From an uncultured Collinsella sp. (GTDB taxonomy: Bacteria; Actinomycetota; Coriobacteriia; Coriobacteriales; Coriobacteriaceae): 64,000 nt of DNA. Location of the stretch: the NCBI GenBank assembly GCA_900544065.1, contig UQTR01000001.1, positions 30,833-94,832 on the forward strand, read 5' to 3'. Under the pieces are notes generated by a model, which saw nothing but the letters and a program-made list of their open reading frames with translations, was not told the origin of the DNA and searched no databases. A program made the position numbers and the translations under genes. This document shows, one piece after another, positions 40,156 through 48,306 of this stretch. Position 1 is the stretch's first letter; every line of letters starts with the position of its first letter.

Positions 40156-41145
40156 CTAGCGCTGCGGTGCGGCGGCGCGTACTTGTTCGATGACCTTTTC
40201 CATCGTGGCGTCGATGCGGTCTTTTTTGAGTTCGCATTCCCAGATGGTTATAGGCGTCCAGCCCATTTGAGTGAGTGCTGCCACGGCAGCGCGGTCGCGC
40301 TCGACGTTGCGACGGAACTTCGCCTCCCAAAACTCAGCGTTGCGCTTGGGCTGGCTCGGATTGCACTTGGGGCAGCGATGCCAAAAACAACCGTTGACGA
40401 AGATGGCGATCTTGCGCCCGGGAAAGGCGATGTCGGGCTCGCCGGGAACCTTCCATTCCAAGCGATAACCCGTAAGGCCCGCGGCGCGCAGGCGCTGGCG
40501 AACGAGCAACTCGGGCTTGGTGTTGGCACGCTTGTTGCCCTTCATAGACTTTTTGATGGCGGCGCGACGGCGGACCAGTTCGCGCTCGTCAGCGGAGAGG
40601 TCCGAGGTATCGATGCCGTCGAGCAGACCGGGCTTGGGACGTTTTTTGCTGCGGCGCTTAGGTGCGCGCTTGGGCTTGGAAGCGGGCTCGTCGGTCGTGG
40701 TGGCCTCGGCGTCGTTGGCAGTGCCGTTGGCCTCAAGCCGATCTTCCTTCAGCTCAATCAGGGCATCAATGAGCCCCTTGTCAGCGGGCATCCATTCCAC
40801 CGTGGCAAGCGAGGTACGCGGAATCCAGCGGATATCGAGCTGGCGGTCGTGCTTCTGGGGCTCGCCAGACCCTTTGGTCAGCGAGCAGTAGTAACACTCC
40901 ATGGAGAGATGAAAATCGGGGTAGTCATACTCGACGGTATAGAAATCGCGCAGGTTGGTGACTTTTACCTGCAGCTCTTCCATGAGCTCGCGGCGTACGG
41001 CGTCCTCGGGCGTCTCGCCGCGCATGAGCTTGCCACCGGGGAACTCCCAAAGTCCCTGCATGTCGCCATAGCCGCGCTGTACGGCAAGCAGCTCGTCAGA
41101 TCCTTCCTTGCGAATGATCCCAGCGGCAACATGAACAGTCTTCAA
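40156..41145 (-). CDS. Fusion of NUDIX (MutT-like) hydrolase and Vsr endonuclease
   Basis: This 329-aa protein joins two DNA-repair domains. Residues about 1-130 are NUDIX: GKLMRGETPEDAVRRELMEE matches G-x5-E-x7-R-E-U-x-E-E. This resembles MutT/8-oxo-dGTP diphosphatases. After a basic, Ala/Lys-rich linker (about 135-190, SKPKRAPKRRSKKRPKP), residues about 195-329 are a Vsr T/G-mismatch endonuclease: NTKPELLVRQRLRAAGL, EPDIAFPGRKIAIFVNGCFW, HRCPKC and NVERDRAA, then TIWECEL. TTG 41145 is chosen as start, with AGAGGA seven bases before and MKTVHVAAGIIRK following. No cytosine methylase gene is adjacent, although Vsr normally accompanies one. Confidence 0.88.
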   Translation of the reverse strand: MKTVHVAAGIIRKEGSDELLAVQRGYGDMQGLWEFPGGKLMRGETPEDAVRRELMEELQVKVTNLRDFYTVEYDYPDFHLSMECYYCSLTKGSGEPQKHDRQLDIRWIPRTSLATVEWMPADKGLIDALIELKEDRLEANGTANDAEATTTDEPASKPKRAPKRRSKKRPKPGLLDGIDTSDLSADERELVRRRAAIKKSMKGNKRANTKPELLVRQRLRAAGLTGYRLEWKVPGEPDIAFPGRKIAIFVNGCFWHRCPKCNPSQPKRNAEFWEAKFRRNVERDRAAVAALTQMGWTPITIWECELKKDRIDATMEKVIEQVRAAAPQR

Positions 41146-41293
41146 CAGGAGTCCTCTCTCAACATCAACGCGTGGCAGGCTAGCTACCCGTACCTTACAC
41201 AACGGTAAGGCAAGCGTAAGCCATATCGATGGTAGCCGACTCGTCTTCTTGCGACTATAGATGCCGTAGACTAATCGCAAGAAAGGACTCGGT

Positions 41294-42079
41294 ATGCAAA
41301 CCACGCAAGCAGCGACCCCGGTACTGGAGGTCGCGCATCTCGAAAAGGTATATGGAGCGCTGGGCAACGTGACCCGTGCGCTCAACGACGTCAGCTTTAC
41401 CGTCAACCGCGGCGAATTCGTTGGCATCATGGGTGCCTCGGGCTCGGGCAAGTCGACGTTGCTCAACTGCGTGTCGACCATCGATAGCGCCACAAGTGGC
41501 ACGATCCGCATCAACGGCCAGGACGTGACGCGCATGAAGCAGGCCAAGCTTTCGCAGTTCCGCCGCGAGGAGCTCGGCTTTATCTTCCAGGATTCCAACC
41601 TGCTCGATACGCTCACGGCACGCGAGAACATCGCCCTGCCGCTCACCATCGCCCGCGTGAATTCGGCCGAAATCTCGACCCGCGTGCAGGATGTGGCCGC
41701 GCGCCTGTCCATCAGTCAGGTGCTCGACAAGTATCCCTACCAGATGTCCGGCGGTCAGCAGCAGCGCGTTGCCGCGGCTCGCGCACTCGTCACCGACCCC
41801 ACCATGATCATGGCCGACGAGCCCACCGGCGCCCTCGATTCCAAGAGCGCCCGTCTGCTGCTCGAGAGCCTGGAGGCCCTGAATCGCCGCTTGCGCGCCA
41901 CGGTGCTCATGGTCACGCACGACAGCTTTGCCGCCAGCTACACGAGCCGTGTGCTGTTTATTCGTGACGGCAAGATCTTCACCGAGCTGCGCCGCGGCGA
42001 CACCGACCGCCGAGAGTTCTTCGACCGCATTATGGAGGTCGTTGCCATGATGGGCGGTGAGGGCTCCGATGCTCTGTAA
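41294..42079 (+). CDS. ABC transporter ATPase, BceA/LolD-like
   Basis: This 261-aa ATPase has Walker A GASGSGKST, the Q-loop in FIFQDSNLLD, signature MSGGQQQRVAAARAL and Walker B MIMADEPTGALDS. It is of the MacB/LolD/BceA type that powers FtsX-like permeases. Its 3' end overlaps the permease gene by 11 bases. In BceAB-type systems such pairs give resistance to antimicrobial peptides, but no two-component system is adjacent, so export or lipoprotein handling remain possible. Confidence 0.9.
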   Translation: MQTTQAATPVLEVAHLEKVYGALGNVTRALNDVSFTVNRGEFVGIMGASGSGKSTLLNCVSTIDSATSGTIRINGQDVTRMKQAKLSQFRREELGFIFQDSNLLDTLTARENIALPLTIARVNSAEISTRVQDVAARLSISQVLDKYPYQMSGGQQQRVAAARALVTDPTMIMADEPTGALDSKSARLLLESLEALNRRLRATVLMVTHDSFAASYTSRVLFIRDGKIFTELRRGDTDRREFFDRIMEVVAMMGGEGSDAL

Positions 42080-44306
42080 ACTCGCTTGGGGCAACGTCCG
42101 CCGCGCCGGCCGCGACTACCTCGTCTACCTTTTGACGCTCACCCTGGGCGTCACGGTCTTCTATGCCTTTAACACCATTTCGATGCAGGTCGACATCGCC
42201 GGCATCGATGAAGAGGGCTTGGCACAGGTTATGGGCAGCATGCTCGGCTACCTGACGTACTTTTTGGCCGGCGTCATGGCCTTTTTGATGGTGTATGCCA
42301 ATAACTTCATCATGAAACGCCGCAAAAAGGAGTTTGGCCTGTACCAGGTGCTCGGCATGGGCCGCGGGCGCGTCGCCACGATCATGGCACTCGAGACCGT
42401 GATAGTATCGGTCGTGGCCTTTGTCGCCGGCATCGTGCTGGGCGTGGGGCTCTCGCAGCTCATGACGTTCTTTACGGCCTCGCTCTTTAAGACACAGATC
42501 GCCAATTTCCACTTCTTCTTCTCGGTGCATGCGTTCAACCTGACCCTTGCCTGCATGCTCGTAATGTTTGTGCTCACGCTACTGCTGAACCTTCGCGCCG
42601 TTCGTCGCACTAAGCTCATTGAGCTCATGGGTGCCGAGCGTCGCAACGAGAGCATCAAGACACGCAACCCCTGGATCGCGATTGCCATCTTTGCCGTGGG
42701 CGTGGTGCTTGTGGGCGTGGCCTATTACCGTCTCCTACGTGATGGGTTCCCGCTAACCGCGACGGACAGCAAGCTGCAAGAGGCCATGAGCCAGTTTGGC
42801 ATTACGACCGCTATGGTTACAGTGGGCACTTTTGCCCTGTTCTGGGGACTCTCGGGCATGCTCATCAAGCTGCTGCAGAGCCTGCGCAGCGTGTATTGGC
42901 GCGGCCTCAATATGTTTACCGTGCGTCAGCTTTCGGCCAAGGTCAATACGGTGTGCTTTTCGATGGGCGTCATCGCGATGATTCTGTTTTTGGCCATTAC
43001 CTCGGTGACCTGCGGTATGTCGATCGCCAACGTGATGAACGAGAATCTGGAGCGCTATAACCCTGTTGACGTGTCTCAGACGTATGTCTATTACACGCCC
43101 GAAACGCTCGACTACTACAAGGAGTATGTCAATCCGTCTGAGGCCGATCGCATGGTGCTGGCCGATGCAACGGTCGATTTGTACGCTGCATGGCATGGCG
43201 ATCGTAAAGATCCCGATAACGTTGCAGACGGTATTAAGGGCAAGTCGGCGGACAACAACGACGAGACCGGCAAAAAGGTCAATATCGCCGATGTTGCCGG
43301 TGAGCATGTGCAGATCGATTCGTATCTGAGTTACCCGCTTGGCGGCTCGGGCCCCTCGGTGGTGGCGGGTGAGATGTGCAAGGCCATGGGCGAAAAGCTT
43401 CCCAAGGCGCTCGAGGGAAGCAACGCCGATGCGATGGGTCTGTATGTGACGCCGGCGAGCCAGTACAACAAACTGCGCCAGATGATGGGCGAGGAGCCGG
43501 TGAGCATTGGCCGGGACCAGTACTTGCTTACGTGTGATATGGGCGGTGAGCTGGGCGACCTGTACACCAAATACATGGCCGGCGGCCATACCCTCACCTT
43601 GGGCGGGCATGAGCTCAAGCCCGCAACCGATAAGTCGGACGAGGACACGGCGGCCATCGCCAACTCGGCGATGGGCAGCAATCCCGGTACCGTGGTCGTA
43701 GCCGATGAGCTGCTGTCCCAGCTTAATCTGCAGCCGTATTCCAGTAATCTGCTCGTTAACTACAAGCAGGGGATGGATGTGACCAAGGCAGACGAGAGCA
43801 TTAAATACACCATGCTCGACATTCTGCTCGTTGACGGCAAGGAGCCGGGGGGATGGGGAGTCTTCATCACGCGTTCCGAGATGTATACGCAGGCAGCGCA
43901 GATGAACGGCATGATTAGCTATCTAGCCATCTACATTGGCTTTGTGCTGGTCGTTGCATGTGCGGCGATTCTGTCGATCCAGCAGCTCTCCAATGTGGCC
44001 GACGGCAGCCGCAGCTATCGTGTGCTGGCACAGATCGGCTGTGACGACCGTCAGATCCGGCATTCGGTGATGGCGCAGCAAGCGGTGTTCTTCCTGTTCC
44101 CGCTGGCAGTGGGCTTGGCGCACTCCTTTGTGGCGCTCAAGGTGATCATCGAGCTGGTGAGCGTATTCGGCGATATGAGCATCGCCGGCACCGTGGGCCT
44201 CACCTGCGCGATTTTCCTGGCGGCCTATGGTGGCTACTTCCTGGTGACGTACCTCATGAGCGCCGGCATGGTGCAAGCTGCCATCGCTACCCGCTACAGC
44301 GAGTAA
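42069..44306 (+). CDS. ABC transporter permease, BceB/FtsX-like
   Basis: This 745-aa permease begins MLCKLAWGNVRRAGRDY, typical of BceB-like proteins; GTG 42057 is a weaker alternative. There are membrane segments near residues 15-40, 55-75, 100-125, 150-170, 200-220, 245-265 and 280-305, a large extracytoplasmic domain of about 300 residues (NENLERYNPVDVSQTYVYY onward), and three more near the end. This is the ten-helix FtsX-type layout. It is coupled to the ATPase gene. No sign of truncation. Confidence 0.9.
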   Translation: MLCKLAWGNVRRAGRDYLVYLLTLTLGVTVFYAFNTISMQVDIAGIDEEGLAQVMGSMLGYLTYFLAGVMAFLMVYANNFIMKRRKKEFGLYQVLGMGRGRVATIMALETVIVSVVAFVAGIVLGVGLSQLMTFFTASLFKTQIANFHFFFSVHAFNLTLACMLVMFVLTLLLNLRAVRRTKLIELMGAERRNESIKTRNPWIAIAIFAVGVVLVGVAYYRLLRDGFPLTATDSKLQEAMSQFGITTAMVTVGTFALFWGLSGMLIKLLQSLRSVYWRGLNMFTVRQLSAKVNTVCFSMGVIAMILFLAITSVTCGMSIANVMNENLERYNPVDVSQTYVYYTPETLDYYKEYVNPSEADRMVLADATVDLYAAWHGDRKDPDNVADGIKGKSADNNDETGKKVNIADVAGEHVQIDSYLSYPLGGSGPSVVAGEMCKAMGEKLPKALEGSNADAMGLYVTPASQYNKLRQMMGEEPVSIGRDQYLLTCDMGGELGDLYTKYMAGGHTLTLGGHELKPATDKSDEDTAAIANSAMGSNPGTVVVADELLSQLNLQPYSSNLLVNYKQGMDVTKADESIKYTMLDILLVDGKEPGGWGVFITRSEMYTQAAQMNGMISYLAIYIGFVLVVACAAILSIQQLSNVADGSRSYRVLAQIGCDDRQIRHSVMAQQAVFFLFPLAVGLAHSFVALKVIIELVSVFGDMSIAGTVGLTCAIFLAAYGGYFLVTYLMSAGMVQAAIATRYSE

Positions 44307-44342
44307 CAAGCGGGCAAAACCGTCGCAAAATCAGAGGCGTAT

Positions 44343-44380
44343 GACCGCCGCGAAGGGACCAGGGGCCCTTTCGCGGCGGT
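44343..44380 (+). terminator. Probable terminator of the ABC operon
   Basis: ACCGCCGCGAAGGG (44343-44356) pairs with CCCTTTCGCGGCGGT (44366-44380), followed by ATTTTGCC rather than a perfect T-run. Confidence 0.7.
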
Positions 44381-44408
44381 ATTTTGCCTATTTGGTGCGT
44401 CTCGGATG

Positions 44409-44529
44409 CAAGTGAGTAGACTTTTTTGAACTTGCCGAGCACATTGCGACAAATGATCGATAAAACCACAGGTCAGAGCTGTGGCGTTTTGGGGTGTGCT
44501 TGGCCTCCTGCAAAAAGCCTACTCACTTG
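44409..44529. repeat. 121-nt nested-hairpin element with AAGTGAGTAG arms
   Basis: CAAGTGAGTAGACTTTTTTG (44409-44428) pairs with CAAAAAGCCTACTCACTTG (44511-44529). A second stem GCCGAGCACA/TGTGCTTGGC (44434-44443 with 44495-44504) and a third CCACAG/CTGTGG lie inside. AAAACCACAGGTCAGA recalls AAAACCGCAGGTAGA of the AAAACTATG elements, but relationship is uncertain. Confidence 0.7.
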
Positions 44530-44576
44530 GTTTTCTGCTAGAAGACCGCCACGAGGTAAGGCAACTCCCCCGGGTA

Positions 44577-44628
44577 GTCGTTGGGGACGTTCTTAAACGA
44601 CTAGTCAAACAAGAACGTCTCCAATGAC
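44577..44628. repeat. 18-bp hairpin with GGGGACGTTCTT arms
   Basis: GTCGTTGGGGACGTTCTT (44577-44594) pairs with 44611-44628, with only two G-U pairs. GGAACGTCCC follows at 44637-44646, and TTGGGGACGTTCC also occurs at 25199-25211, so this is a dispersed repeat string. Confidence 0.65.
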
Positions 44629-44809
44629 TAGAAAAGGAACGTCCCTAACTGCCGCATCCGGAGCAAGACAACGCCGCAGGTAGAGGACGGATAGCGAGCG
44701 GGTCGCATTTGAGACAAGGTGACGTGAAACGAAAGGGCGCTGACCTTCTGGTCGCGCCCTTGAGGTTGAACGTCAGATTGTACAGGTGCGGCCCGCGCAG
44801 CGTCGGCCG

Positions 44810-44837
44810 GTTACGGCGTTTGGTAAAACGCCGTAAC
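44810..44837 (-). terminator. Gene-end hairpin after aroG, GTTACGssGTTTTACCAAAC family
   Basis: The minus strand reads GTTACGGCGTTTTACCAAAC followed by GCCGTAAC, one base after the DAHP synthase stop. It matches the hairpin after lacB except that GC replaces CG on both arms. Confidence 0.65.
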
Positions 44838-44838
44838 T

Positions 44839-45870
44839 CTAAATACGCTCCGCGATCTCGTGGATGAGGTAGTCGGTCTTTTCCCAGCCCAGGCACGGGT
44901 CGGTGATCGACTTGCCAAAGACGCCGCCGTCGACCGGCTGGTTGCCGTCCTCCAGGTAGGATTCGATCATAAAGCCCTTGACCAGCTTGGAGATGGACTC
45001 GTTGCGGCGACAGCTGTCGAGCACCTCCTTGCAAATGCGGTACTGCTCCAGCGGGCGCTTGCCCGAGTTGTCGTGATTGCAGTCGATGACCGCTGCCGGG
45101 TTGGCGTAACCGGCGTGCTCGGTGTAACGCTCGGCCAGACGCTCGAGGTGCTCGTAGTGGTAGTTGGGGTAGGTGCGACCATCGAGACCGATGTAGCCAC
45201 GCATGACGGCGTGCGCGAGCGGATTGCCATCGCACTCAACTTCCCAGTTACGGAAGATAAAGCTCTGATGCGCCTGAGCAGCGTAGATGGAGTTGAGCAT
45301 AACGGTGGTGGAACCGGCAGTGGGGTTCTTCATACCGACGGGCACCGAAATGCCACTCGACACCAGTCGATGCTCCTGGTTCTCGACTGAGCGCGCGCCA
45401 ACGGCGACGTAGCTCAGCAGGTCGACGAGGTACTGGTAGTTGGACGGATAGAGCATCTCGTCGGCGGTGAAGAAGCCCGTTTCCTCAATAACACGCAGGT
45501 GCATATGGCGGATGGCCTTGACGCCCTCGAGCAGGTCGTCGGGAGCCTCGGGGTTGGGGTTGTGCAGAAGGCCCTTGTAGCCGGTGCCCTTGGTGCGCGG
45601 CTTATTGGTGTAGACGCGCGGAATGATGATGAGCTTGTCCTTGACCTCCTCGGCGGTCTTGGCCAGTCGGTTCATGTATTCAAGTACCGAATCCTCGCGG
45701 TCGGCAGAGCACGGGCCGATGATGAGCACCTTGCGTGCGTCCTCGCCGGTAAAGACTTTGGTGACCTCGGCGTCAAATGCCTGCTTTTTGGCGGTAAGCT
45801 CGGCAGAAAGCGGCATTTCCTCGCGGATCTCCATGGGGATCGGCAACTTGCGTTTGAATTCCATGGCCAT
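44839..45870 (-). CDS. aroG: 3-deoxy-7-phosphoheptulonate synthase (class I DAHP synthase)
   Basis: This 343-aa enzyme condenses phosphoenolpyruvate and erythrose-4-phosphate, the first step of aromatic amino-acid synthesis. Typical AroFGH motifs are LIIGPCSADREDSVLEYMNR, RVYTNKPRTKGTGYKGLLHN, GARSVENQEHRLVSSG, NPTAGSTTVMLNSIYAA and IDCNHDNSGKRPLEQ. The length is standard. GGAGG precedes the ATG. It is monocistronic; no other shikimate gene is nearby. Which aromatic acid inhibits it cannot be read from sequence. Confidence 0.95.
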   Translation of the reverse strand: MAMEFKRKLPIPMEIREEMPLSAELTAKKQAFDAEVTKVFTGEDARKVLIIGPCSADREDSVLEYMNRLAKTAEEVKDKLIIIPRVYTNKPRTKGTGYKGLLHNPNPEAPDDLLEGVKAIRHMHLRVIEETGFFTADEMLYPSNYQYLVDLLSYVAVGARSVENQEHRLVSSGISVPVGMKNPTAGSTTVMLNSIYAAQAHQSFIFRNWEVECDGNPLAHAVMRGYIGLDGRTYPNYHYEHLERLAERYTEHAGYANPAAVIDCNHDNSGKRPLEQYRICKEVLDSCRRNESISKLVKGFMIESYLEDGNQPVDGGVFGKSITDPCLGWEKTDYLIHEIAERI

Positions 45871-45968
45871 AGGGGCCTCCTCAATCTATAGAAAGAGCAA
45901 TAAGCGTATTGTCGAATGCTCGGCATTATCCGCTGTCGCACGCTAAAGTGCAAGTCCTTGTTACCCCG

Positions 45969-46007
45969 AAACCTGCCAAAAAGGGACAGGTTTATTTTGG
46001 CAGGTTT
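45969..46007. repeat. 13-bp hairpin AAACCTGCCAAAA
   Basis: Arms 45969-45981 and 45995-46007 are perfectly complementary around 13 bases, about 100 bases upstream of aroG. It could act as a leader or terminator-like structure; it has no proper T-run. Confidence 0.6.
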
Positions 46008-46089
46008 TATCTGGGCAAACGTCGGCGGATGCCGGGAGGGAGCTGCGCCGCGCGGGACCCTAAGGCTGTTGTCGGTTCCCCAGGAAACA

Positions 46090-46327
46090 CCCCGTGGGCA
46101 GAAAATGCCAAATATGAGTACTGTTGCTAACCTACTAACATATCCGTCTAGCGAGATAATAGACAAAGTAATAAATATGTTCATTAACGTTGGCAGGCAG
46201 AAGCCTGCTAACGGGCGATTTGATTAATTTGAAGGCGAATAGAGGCCGCAAAGAGGTCGTTTGGGGCAGTTTTGGCTGTTACTAAAAAGGTGACAGTACT
46301 CATATTTGCCATTTTTTGTCCACGGGG
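46090..46327. repeat. 238-nt inverted-repeat element
   Basis: Arms of 35 bp at 46090-46124 and 46293-46327 are complementary at 32 of 35 positions (core AAATATGAGTACTGT). The inner 168 bases are AT-rich for this genome and contain a hairpin GTTGGCAGGC/GCCTGCTAAC (46190-46213). There is no open frame of note. It could be a small non-autonomous mobile element or a structured RNA. Confidence 0.75.
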
Positions 46328-46386
46328 CCTTGAGGGAGGGCGTCAATCAGGTCCCAGGGGAGGCGGTTCGAGGGCTGCAAAACAAA

Positions 46387-46418
46387 AACGGGGACGCAGA
46401 TTGTCCTGCGTCCCCGTT
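46387..46418. terminator. Terminator of the ABC exporter operon
   Basis: AACGGGGACGCAG (46387-46399) pairs perfectly with 46406-46418. The A-run just before it gives the T-run on the minus strand after the exporter genes. Confidence 0.85.
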
Positions 46419-46449
46419 CTCGGGCGTTATTCGTTCCCTGCGGCAGAAT

Positions 46450-48306
46450 TTACGCCGCTTCGTCGAACTGCGAATTGTACAGGTCGGCGTAGAAGCCGCC
46501 TTGGGCGAGCAGCTCGTCGTGCGTGCCCTTCTCGACGATGTCGCCGTCGCGAATCACCAAGATCACGTCGGCGTTGCGGATCGTGGACAGGCGATGCGCG
46601 ATGACAAAGCTCGTGCGGCCCTGCATCAGCGCATCCATGGCGCGCTGAATAAGCTCTTCGGTACGGGTATCGACGTTGGAAGTCGCCTCGTCCAAAATCA
46701 GCGCCGGACGGTCGGCCAAAATGGCGCGGGCGATGGTCACGAGCTGGCGCTGACCCTGCGACAGGTTAGTGCCCTCCTCATTGATCATAAAGTCGTAGCC
46801 GCCGGCGAGCGTATGGATAAAGTGGTCGCAGCGTGCGGCGCGTGCAGCGGCCTCGACCTCGGCGTCGGTCGCATCGGGGCGTCCGTAGCGGATGTTCTCG
46901 CGGATGGTGCCGTTAAACAGCCAGGTGTCCTGCAGCACCATGGCAAACTCGCCGCGCAGCGCCGCGCGGTCCCAGTCGCGCACGTCGACGCCTTCGACGC
47001 GCAGCGAACCGCCGTCCACGTCGTAAAAGCGCTGCAGCAGCTTAATGAGCGTGGTCTTGCCGGCGCCGGTGGGGCCGACGATGGCGATGGTCTGACCGGG
47101 CTGCGCCTCGCAGCTAAAGTCGTGGATGATGGTCTTGTCGGGCGTGTAGCCAAACTTGACGTGGTCGAACTCAACGTGGCCGGGGCGCTTCTCGGGAATC
47201 TGGGCGTCGGCCTTCTGCTCCTCCTCGGGCGCGGCGAGGAACTCAAAGACGCGCTCGGTGGCAGCGGCCATCGACTGCATCGTGTTGCTCACGTTGCCCA
47301 GCTGCTGCACCGGCTGCGTAAAGTTGCGCACGTACTGGATAAAGCTCTGGATGTCGCCGGGCGTGGCATTGCCGGTCAGCGCGAGCTGTGCGCCCACCAC
47401 GACAACGCCCACGTAGCCCATGTTGCCCACCAAGCTCATAAGCGGCATCATCAGGCCCGACAGGAACTGCGAGCGCCAACCGCTCACAAACAGTCGGTCG
47501 TTTTGACGGTCGAACTCCTCGATTGAGGCCTCGGCGCGGTCGAACACCTGAATGACGTTCTGGCCGGCAAAGTCCTCCTCGATAATGCCGTTGACGGCGC
47601 CCAGAACCTGCTGTTGCTCGCGGAAGTACGGCTGCGAGAAGTGAATCATTACGGTCAAGATAATCGCGGCGGCCGGCAGCGTGAGCACGGTGACGCCGGT
47701 AAGCGGCAGGCTGATCGAAAGCATCATGACGAGCACGCCGATAATCTGCGTCACCGACGTGATGAGCTGCGTCACGCTCTGGTTGAGCGACTGGCCGAGC
47801 GTATCGACGTCGTTGGTGATGCGGCTGAGCACGTCTCCCTTGCTGTGGCCGTTGAAGTAACTCATCGGCACGACGGCAATCTTGGCGGCGATTTCCTTGC
47901 GCATGCGGTAGCAGATCTTTTGCGTGACGCCGGTCATGAGCCAGCCCTGGACCAGGCTGCAGACAGAGCTCGCCAGATACAGGCAGAGCAAAAAGCCGAG
48001 CGTCTTGGCGATCCAGTCAAAGTCAACGTCGCCGGTGCCGTTGACCTTGGCGACCAGGCCTTCGAACAGCTTGGTCGTAACCTGGCCGAGCACCTTGGGT
48101 CCCACAATGTTAAAGATGACCGAGCACACGGCAAAGGCGACGGCGGCAAACACGGCAATCTTGTGCTGGCCGATATAGCCGAGCAGCTGCCTCATGGTGC
48201 CCTTAAAGTCCTTGGCCTTTTCGCCGCGACGCATGCCGCCCATGCGGCCCATGGGACCACGCTGGCGGGTGGGCTTGGGAATCTGAGTCTTGGTCTCGTC
48301 TGCCAT
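46450..48306 (-). CDS. Heterodimeric ABC exporter, subunit with consensus ATPase site
   Basis: This 618-aa half-transporter has an N-terminal six-helix export domain (from about residue 30 to 340) and a C-terminal ATPase: Walker A GPTGAGKTTL, a signature variant LSQGQRQLVTIARAI and Walker B LILDEATSNVD with the catalytic glutamate. The first 28 residues are basic and glycine/methionine-rich (PMGRMGGMRRGEK). It overlaps the partner gene by one base (TAATG), so a heterodimer is expected. Such exporters extrude drugs, lipids or peptides; the substrate is unknown. Confidence 0.92.
   Translation of the reverse strand: MADETKTQIPKPTRQRGPMGRMGGMRRGEKAKDFKGTMRQLLGYIGQHKIAVFAAVAFAVCSVIFNIVGPKVLGQVTTKLFEGLVAKVNGTGDVDFDWIAKTLGFLLCLYLASSVCSLVQGWLMTGVTQKICYRMRKEIAAKIAVVPMSYFNGHSKGDVLSRITNDVDTLGQSLNQSVTQLITSVTQIIGVLVMMLSISLPLTGVTVLTLPAAAIILTVMIHFSQPYFREQQQVLGAVNGIIEEDFAGQNVIQVFDRAEASIEEFDRQNDRLFVSGWRSQFLSGLMMPLMSLVGNMGYVGVVVVGAQLALTGNATPGDIQSFIQYVRNFTQPVQQLGNVSNTMQSMAAATERVFEFLAAPEEEQKADAQIPEKRPGHVEFDHVKFGYTPDKTIIHDFSCEAQPGQTIAIVGPTGAGKTTLIKLLQRFYDVDGGSLRVEGVDVRDWDRAALRGEFAMVLQDTWLFNGTIRENIRYGRPDATDAEVEAAARAARCDHFIHTLAGGYDFMINEEGTNLSQGQRQLVTIARAILADRPALILDEATSNVDTRTEELIQRAMDALMQGRTSFVIAHRLSTIRNADVILVIRDGDIVEKGTHDELLAQGGFYADLYNSQFDEAA

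Noticed and set aside
40156..41712. 518-aa reading of the NUDIX-Vsr gene
   Set aside because: The first 190 residues are antisense of the BceA-like gene and the intergenic region. A TTG start at 41145 with AGAGGA gives a normal NUDIX N-terminus.
41294..44306. Complete BceRS-BceAB bacitracin-resistance module
   Set aside because: Only the ATPase and permease are present; no histidine kinase or response regulator is adjacent, so a specific peptide-resistance role is not claimed.
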